Shown here: positions 60,369 through 64,000 of the stretch, in pieces
Numbering within the stretch: position 1 is the first letter of the stretch
Layout: each line of letters opens with the position of its first letter
Source: JACVRW01 sp963812915
GTDB lineage: Bacteria; Actinomycetota; Thermoleophilia; Solirubrobacterales; Thermoleophilaceae
Assembly (NCBI GenBank): GCA_963812915.1
Contig: CAWEXB010000013.1
Location: forward strand, 310,001 to 374,000
Length of the DNA: 64,000 nucleotides
Direction: 5' to 3'
Program-made: the position numbers and the translations under genes
Notes under the pieces: model-generated
The model's input: the letters and a program-made list of their open reading frames with translations, nothing else
What the model was told of the DNA's origin: nothing
Databases searched by the model: none

Positions 60369-60948
60369 GCGGCAAGCCGCGCGAACCGCTGATGTCCTTC
60401 GCAACCCGGGAGGCCTGGGAGGCGTGGCTGGCGAAACAGCATTCAAGCTCGAGCGGGCTGTGGCTCAAGCTCGCCAAGAAAGGCTCGGGCTTCGAGAGCG
60501 TCTCGCGCGCGGATGCGCTCGAGGTCGCGCTCTGCTACGGCTGGATCGACGGGCAGGCGGACAGCTTCGATGACGACCACTGGCTGCAACGCTTTACGCC
60601 CCGCACGGCCGCGCAGCAGGTGGTCGAGGATCAATCGCCAGAAGGCGATGCAGCTCATCGAGACCGGCGCGATGAAGCCGGCCGGTCTGCGCGAGATCGA
60701 GCGAGCGAAGGCCGACGGGCGCTGGGCCGCCGCCTACGAGCCGCCGAGCACGGCCGCGATCCCGGACGACTTGCAGGGGGGAGCTGGCAAAGAACGACGG
60801 GGCGCGGGAGTTCTTCGCCACGCTGGACAGCAGGAACAGGTACGCGATCCTCCACCGAATTCAGGACGCCAAGAAGCCCGAAACGAGAGCGCGGCGCATC
60901 GCCAAGTACGTCGCGATGCTGAACGAGGGGAAGAAGATCTATCCCTGA
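60365..60948 (+). CDS. YdeI/OmpD-associated family protein, two frame breaks
   Basis: Starts MSFATREAWEAWLAKQHSSS and contains LEVALCYGWIDGQADSFDDDHWLQRFTPR, quoted here in part. One extra base near 60618 and another in a G run near 60780 must be removed to read RQKAMQLIETGAMKPAGLRE, then ELAKNDGAREFFATLDSRNR and the end AKYVAMLNEGKKIYP. The rebuilt protein has about 194 residues and matches the YdeI family, often called uncharacterised stress-related proteins. Overlaps the convergent next gene by 10 bases. Confidence 0.78.
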
Positions 60949-61283
60949 GCCGGCTCGGGACGGCGGCGGCGGGCCTTGCGCGCGCGCTCGTAGGCGAGCC
61001 GGAAGAGCTCGATCGCGCGGACAACATCGTCTTCCGCATCGATAGGAAAGGTGATCCAGCCCGAGTCCGGCAGCGCATGGTGGGGCCGTGCGCGTCCGCT
61101 CGAGATGAGTTCGTCGCGCACGCGGCGCGGGAACGGGAGGTCAGCGATGTGGTCGCCGTGGAGGTGGCCGAGCTCTCGGCGGCCGACGAGAAACTCGACG
61201 CCTCCGAAGCGGTGGTTCTCGACGTGCACGTCGGGCCACGACCCGACTTCGGCGGTGATGCGCTCGGCGGCTCTTGCGGTCAC
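60939..61283 (-). CDS. Luciferase-domain / DUF5519-type protein
   Basis: About 114 residues from GTG 61283. GGVEFLVGRRELGHLHGDHIADLPF and GWITFPIDAEDDVVRAIELFRLAYER (each in part) match small proteins labelled luciferase domain or DUF5519. Histidines in GHLHGDH could bind a ligand. Function is unknown; no relation to light emission is implied. An upstream in-frame ATG at 61325 is possible but less family-like. Confidence 0.7.
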   Translation of the reverse strand: MTARAAERITAEVGSWPDVHVENHRFGGVEFLVGRRELGHLHGDHIADLPFPRRVRDELISSGRARPHHALPDSGWITFPIDAEDDVVRAIELFRLAYERARKARRRRPEPAQG

Positions 61284-61394
61284 AGGCCAAGCGTAAGAGC
61301 CGCCCGCTGCCGAGCACAGGGGCAATTCGGCCTAGGCCCTTCGGCCGAGCTCCCGTCGGCTCGTGGCCTCAGCCGGCCCGGCGCCCTCCCGGGA

Positions 61395-61438
61395 TTGTTC
61401 GACGAGCATCAAAGAATTGATACTGTACGACGAGCATC
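61395..61438 (+). promoter_or_regulatory. Promoter with repeated GACGAGCATC boxes
   Basis: An A/T-rich island in a GC-rich context: TTGTTC at 61395-61400 and GATACT at 61419-61424 (18-bp spacer) fit a sigma-70-type -35/-10 pair. GACGAGCATC occurs at 61401-61410, inside the spacer, and at 61429-61438, at the likely start of transcription. Two identical boxes placed this way look like an operator. It precedes ATG 61460 and the reductase gene. Confidence 0.45.
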
Positions 61439-61459
61439 GAACCAAGCTCAAGGAAGGGC

Positions 61460-61612
61460 ATGGAAACCACCAGACGCCTAAGAGTCGAGCGCCGGTCGGC
61501 ACGCGCGCTCGTCACGAACTACATCCATGAGCTGTCCGAGCGACACAACGGAGGCGAGCGCAGGGAGCCATCCACGGAACCAGCGCCATCCACCCAACTG
61601 AAGGAGACCGGC
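61460..61612 (+). other. In-frame upstream leader of the reductase gene
   Basis: ATG 61460 after AAGGAAGG opens 51 codons in frame with the reductase start at 61613. The segment contains LVTNYIHELSERHNGGE and is hydrophilic and charged. The reductase has its own ribosome site AAGGAGACC just before ATG 61613. The leader may be a separate short domain, an N-terminal extension used in a longer product, or untranslated; I cannot decide. Confidence 0.35.
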
Positions 61613-62353
61613 ATGCGTATCGGAATAATCGGCAGCGGCAACATCGGTGCCACAGCGGCGCGGCTGTTCGTCGACGCCGGGCACGAGGTGGCGATCGCAA
61701 ACTCACGCGGCCCGGAGACGCTGGGCGAGGTGGTCGACGGCCTCGGGCCGCGGGCACACGCAGCCGAAGCGTCGGAGGCCGCATCGTTCGGGGAGGTGGT
61801 GCTGGTCGCCATACCGTTCGGGCGCTACCGGGAGCTGCCGGCGAGCGAGCTTGCGGACACAACGGTGATCGACGCAACGAACTACTACCCACAGCGCGAC
61901 GGGAACTTCCCGGAGCTCGATGCCGATACCACGACTCGAGCGAGCTGCTCGCCGCCCACCTCCCGGGCGCGCGGGTGGTCAAGGCGTTCAACACGCTGGA
62001 CTGGAGGACGCTGCGCGACCGCGGGAAGCCGGGTCCGAGGGGAGCGGCTCGCGCTCTTCATCGCGGGCGACGATCCCGGACGCAGGACCAGGTGGCGGAG
62101 GCTGATCGAGGAGATCGGCTTCGCCGCGGTGGACACAGGCGGTCTCGCCGACGGCGGTCGCCGCCAGCAGATGGGCTCACCGCTCATCGGCCGGGAGGTC
62201 ACGGCCAGGGAGGCGGAGGAGGTTCTCACGCCCAGCCAAGCAGCCGACCTGACCGGCCCACGCCGCGTCTGGGATCCTGCGCTGCCATGCCGGTGCGCTA
62301 GCCAACCGGCCCACAGCGGCGAGATCCTGGGGGCTCAGAAAGGAAGCCTATGA
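61613..62353 (+). CDS. NADP/F420-dependent oxidoreductase-like protein, two frame breaks
   Basis: Begins MRIGIIGSGNIGATAARLFVDAGHEV (in part) with a dinucleotide motif GSGNIG, then AIANSRGPETL and TTVIDATNYYPQRDG. Near 61930 one base is missing and the text continues in another frame as SSELLAAHLPGARVVKAFNTLDW; near 62038 it returns to the first frame as GERLALFIAGDDP. The rebuilt protein resembles NADPH-dependent F420 reductases, about 220-245 residues. The stop overlaps the next ATG. Confidence 0.75.
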   Translation: MRIGIIGSGNIGATAARLFVDAGHEVAIANSRGPETLGEVVDGLGPRAHAAEASEAASFGEVVLVAIPFGRYRELPASELADTTVIDATNYYPQRDGNFPELDADTTTRASCSPPTSRARGWSRRSTRWTGGRCATAGSRVRGERLALFIAGDDPGRRTRWRRLIEEIGFAAVDTGGLADGGRRQQMGSPLIGREVTAREAEEVLTPSQAADLTGPRRVWDPALPCRCASQPAHSGEILGAQKGSL

Positions 62354-62622
62354 GATACGTGCTGTTCTACGAGTCGGCCGATGACGTGGCCTCCAAGGCG
62401 CCCGCGCATTTTCCGGCACACAGCGCGCGCCTTGACGAGTTCCACTCCCGCGGCACGCTCCTGATGGTCGGCACCTTCGGGAACCCCCAAGAGGAGGGAT
62501 CCATGTCCATCTTCACCACCCGCGAGGCCGCCGAGGAGTTCGTGAGGGGGGATCCGTTCGTGCTGAACGGCGTCGTGCGCGACTGGCACATCCGCGAGTG
62601 GGACGAGGTCCTCGCCCCCTGA
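62350..62622 (+). CDS. YciI-family protein
   Basis: A 90-residue ferredoxin-like-fold protein: MRYVLFYESADDVASKAP, FPAHSARLDEFHSRGTLLMVG (in part), SMSIFTTREAAEEFVRGDPF and the end WHIREWDEVLAP. The histidine/aspartate pair typical of YciI-type proteins (H near 22 and D near 69) is present. Role unknown. Coupled to the reductase gene by an ATGA overlap. Confidence 0.87.
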   Translation: MRYVLFYESADDVASKAPAHFPAHSARLDEFHSRGTLLMVGTFGNPQEEGSMSIFTTREAAEEFVRGDPFVLNGVVRDWHIREWDEVLAP

Positions 62623-62683
62623 AGCTGAGCGGGCGGTGGACCCGCCGCCGTGGTCGAATCCGCGCAACCCTCCGGGTGCCGCG

Positions 62684-63202
62684 ATGAGCTTCTACTGGGC
62701 GGCCGGCGGGCTGGCCGCGATCGACACGATCGGGGGGGAGCCCGAGCGGCTCGCTCGCGCCCGGGATGCGGAGTTCGTGGCGGCGCAATGGGTCATCGGC
62801 GGCCTCAAGGTGCTCGCGGCGTTGGCGGTGGTGGCGCTCGTACGCTCCCGCAGCGAACGGCTGCCCCGGCGACTGCTGGCTCTGGTGCTGGGCGTGGGCG
62901 GCGCACTCCTGCTCCTCTACGAGACGGCCGAGTTCGTACAGCACCTGCTGATGGCGGTCGGCGCCGTAGACCAGGGCGACCTCGACGACACCGCCCTCAT
63001 CGGGCACCTGGCCTTCTGGGATCCCTGGTGGATCCTCGGCGCCGGCCTGTTCATGATCGCGGCCTGGCAGCGGCGGAACATCCCCGGCTCGAATTTGATG
63101 CCTGATTTCGCCCGGCCCCGGGTAATCCCCTCGCGGCATTCGGATCGGGTGCCTCGTTCGAGGGGGAGGAAATGCACCCAGCACACAGCTGTGGCGGCTT
63201 GA
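62684..63202 (+). CDS. DUF3995-type membrane protein
   Basis: A 172-residue membrane protein beginning MSFYWAAGGLAAIDTIGGE. Segments: about 34-52 (VIGGLKVLAALAVVALV), 64-82 (LLALVLGVGGALLLLYETAE) and 114-130 (PWWILGAGLFMIAAW). The YWAAGG start and FWDPWWILGG-type motif fit DUF3995. The last 35 residues are hydrophilic and overlap the next gene start by 31 bases, so the natural end may have been extended. Confidence 0.72.
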   Translation: MSFYWAAGGLAAIDTIGGEPERLARARDAEFVAAQWVIGGLKVLAALAVVALVRSRSERLPRRLLALVLGVGGALLLLYETAEFVQHLLMAVGAVDQGDLDDTALIGHLAFWDPWWILGAGLFMIAAWQRRNIPGSNLMPDFARPRVIPSRHSDRVPRSRGRKCTQHTAVAA

Positions 63203-64000
63203 CGGCCGCGAGGTTCGTGGTGCCGTTCGCGCTGCTGGCCGGCTTCGCGGTCGCGGCGACCGGAGCGGCGGCCGCGCCGGCGGGGTTCCAGGGCGAGAAC
63301 GGGACGCGTCAGGACGTCGACGCACGCCAGGGCAGCCGAGCGCCGAGCTCCACGCAGCGTGCGTTGGCGAACGATCGCGGTGCGACGGCGACCTGGAATC
63401 GGTTCGGAACGCCGCGCTCGCTGACGAGGGCTGGCCGCTACCTTGCCACGGGGCTGCCGGACGATCCGGTGGCGGCGGCGCGCCGCTGGATCTCGCAGAA
63501 CCGTGGCCTGCTGGGGCTGAGCGCCGCCGCGGCCGGCGACCTGGAGCTCCTCAACTCTGCGCCGATGGGCGCCGGCCGGGCGCTTCTCCTGCGCCAGCGT
63601 TTCGATGGCCTGCCGGCCGGGCGCGACGGACTGCTCGTCGTGGGGGTCACGGAGGGAAAGGTCGCTTACGTCTCATCGTCGCTGGCCCGCAACACAACTC
63701 TCTCAGGCGAGACGCGGCTGTCGTCCGAGGAAGCGCTCCGCGCGGCGGCCACAGCGGCCGGAATCGAGCCCGGCGCGCTCTCGGGCGAGCGCGTGCAGGG
63801 CGGCTGGACGGTGTTCGACGCCGGCTCGCTCACCCACCCCGCACGCGCGCGGCTCGTGGCCGTCCCGACGCCGACCGACGGCGCGCGGGTGGCGTGGGAG
63901 ACGGAGCTCATCGACAACGTAGCGGAGCCGACGGGGTTCGCCTCCTTCGTCGACGCCGAGACGGGCGAGGTGCTCATCCGTGAGAGCCTGGTCGACCATC
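63172..64000 (+). CDS. Secreted metalloprotease-type protein (FTP/PepSY propeptide), 3' partial
   Basis: ATG 63172 follows AGGGGGAGGAA and the frame is open to the window end (276 codons). A signal peptide (about residues 12-36, ending AAAAPA) is followed by a region matching the fungalysin/thermolysin propeptide: LLRQRFDGLPAGRDG, GKVAYVSSSLARNT, LSSEEALRAAATAAG and DAETGEVLIRESLVD. The catalytic domain would lie beyond the window, so protease activity is inferred from the propeptide only. Confidence 0.78.
   Translation, partial: MHPAHSCGGLTAARFVVPFALLAGFAVAATGAAAAPAGFQGENGTRQDVDARQGSRAPSSTQRALANDRGATATWNRFGTPRSLTRAGRYLATGLPDDPVAAARRWISQNRGLLGLSAAAAGDLELLNSAPMGAGRALLLRQRFDGLPAGRDGLLVVGVTEGKVAYVSSSLARNTTLSGETRLSSEEALRAAATAAGIEPGALSGERVQGGWTVFDAGSLTHPARARLVAVPTPTDGARVAWETELIDNVAEPTGFASFVDAETGEVLIRESLVDH

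Overview
This window is GC-rich (roughly 70%) bacterial chromosome. It has dense coding, many GTG/TTG starts, stop/start overlaps of the ATGA/GTGA/TTGA type, an F420-dependent oxidoreductase, Rrf2 and Lrp regulators, an iron-box-like site and many short conserved actinobacterial families. The inference is Actinomycetota, possibly class Thermoleophilia; no rRNA or other marker here settles it. There is one tRNA (Pro, CGG) and no CRISPR array, prophage or insertion sequence that I can see.

Layout. 0-5 kb: fragments at the window edge, an SDR oxidoreductase, and a tyrosine/homogentisate pair (hppD-hmgA) divergent from an Lrp/AsnC regulator. 5-11 kb: gene remnants (SDR, PadR), a cysteine-rich small protein beneath an IdeR-like box, a ferritin, an MBL hydrolase, a lytic transglycosylase, an acyltransferase, a biotinyl carrier, three tandem hairpin repeats and an enoyl-CoA hydratase. 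11-25 kb: nitroreductase, bioB-bioF-bioD, an acyl-CoA synthetase, an M20 peptidase, a FAD oxidase, a membrane spermidine-synthase homologue, a large secreted hydrolase, and bioA 8 kb away from bioD. 25-31 kb: secreted protein, rubredoxin, Nudix, RTX-repeat protein, epimerase, Fe-ADH, SCP2 and thioesterase. 31-37 kb: a set of genes that fits a complete hydroxyproline degradation route (epimerase, FAD oxidase, DapA-like deaminase, aldehyde dehydrogenase), with a zinc ADH. 37-44 kb: PQQ-type sugar dehydrogenase, tRNA-Pro, a palindromic intergenic repeat element, a membrane protein with two half LamG domains, a P-loop kinase/F420-oxidoreductase fusion, and a molybdenum-cofactor oxidoreductase with its own flavin reductase. 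44-54 kb: long-chain acyl-CoA synthetase, aminotransferase, patatin, PBP4-type carboxypeptidase, ligA-surE-truA. 54-59 kb: Rrf2 regulator and a sulfate ABC transporter (sbp-cysT-cysW-cysA). 59-64 kb: a second, inverted copy of the intergenic repeat element and small metabolic genes, ending in the 5' part of a secreted metalloprotease-type protein.

From about 47 kb to 62 kb at least eleven otherwise well-conserved genes, several of them housekeeping, carry single-base frame disruptions, while 6-47 kb has none that I could find. This looks more like local sequence error than decay, so those genes are described as reconstructed products. The most unusual items are the composite palindromic repeat element (two inverted copies plus a partial), the tandem hairpins after the biotinyl carrier gene, the kinase/F420 fusion with an internal ribosome-binding site, the complementary half LamG domains, and the IdeR-like box in front of a cysteine-rich gene beside ferritin.
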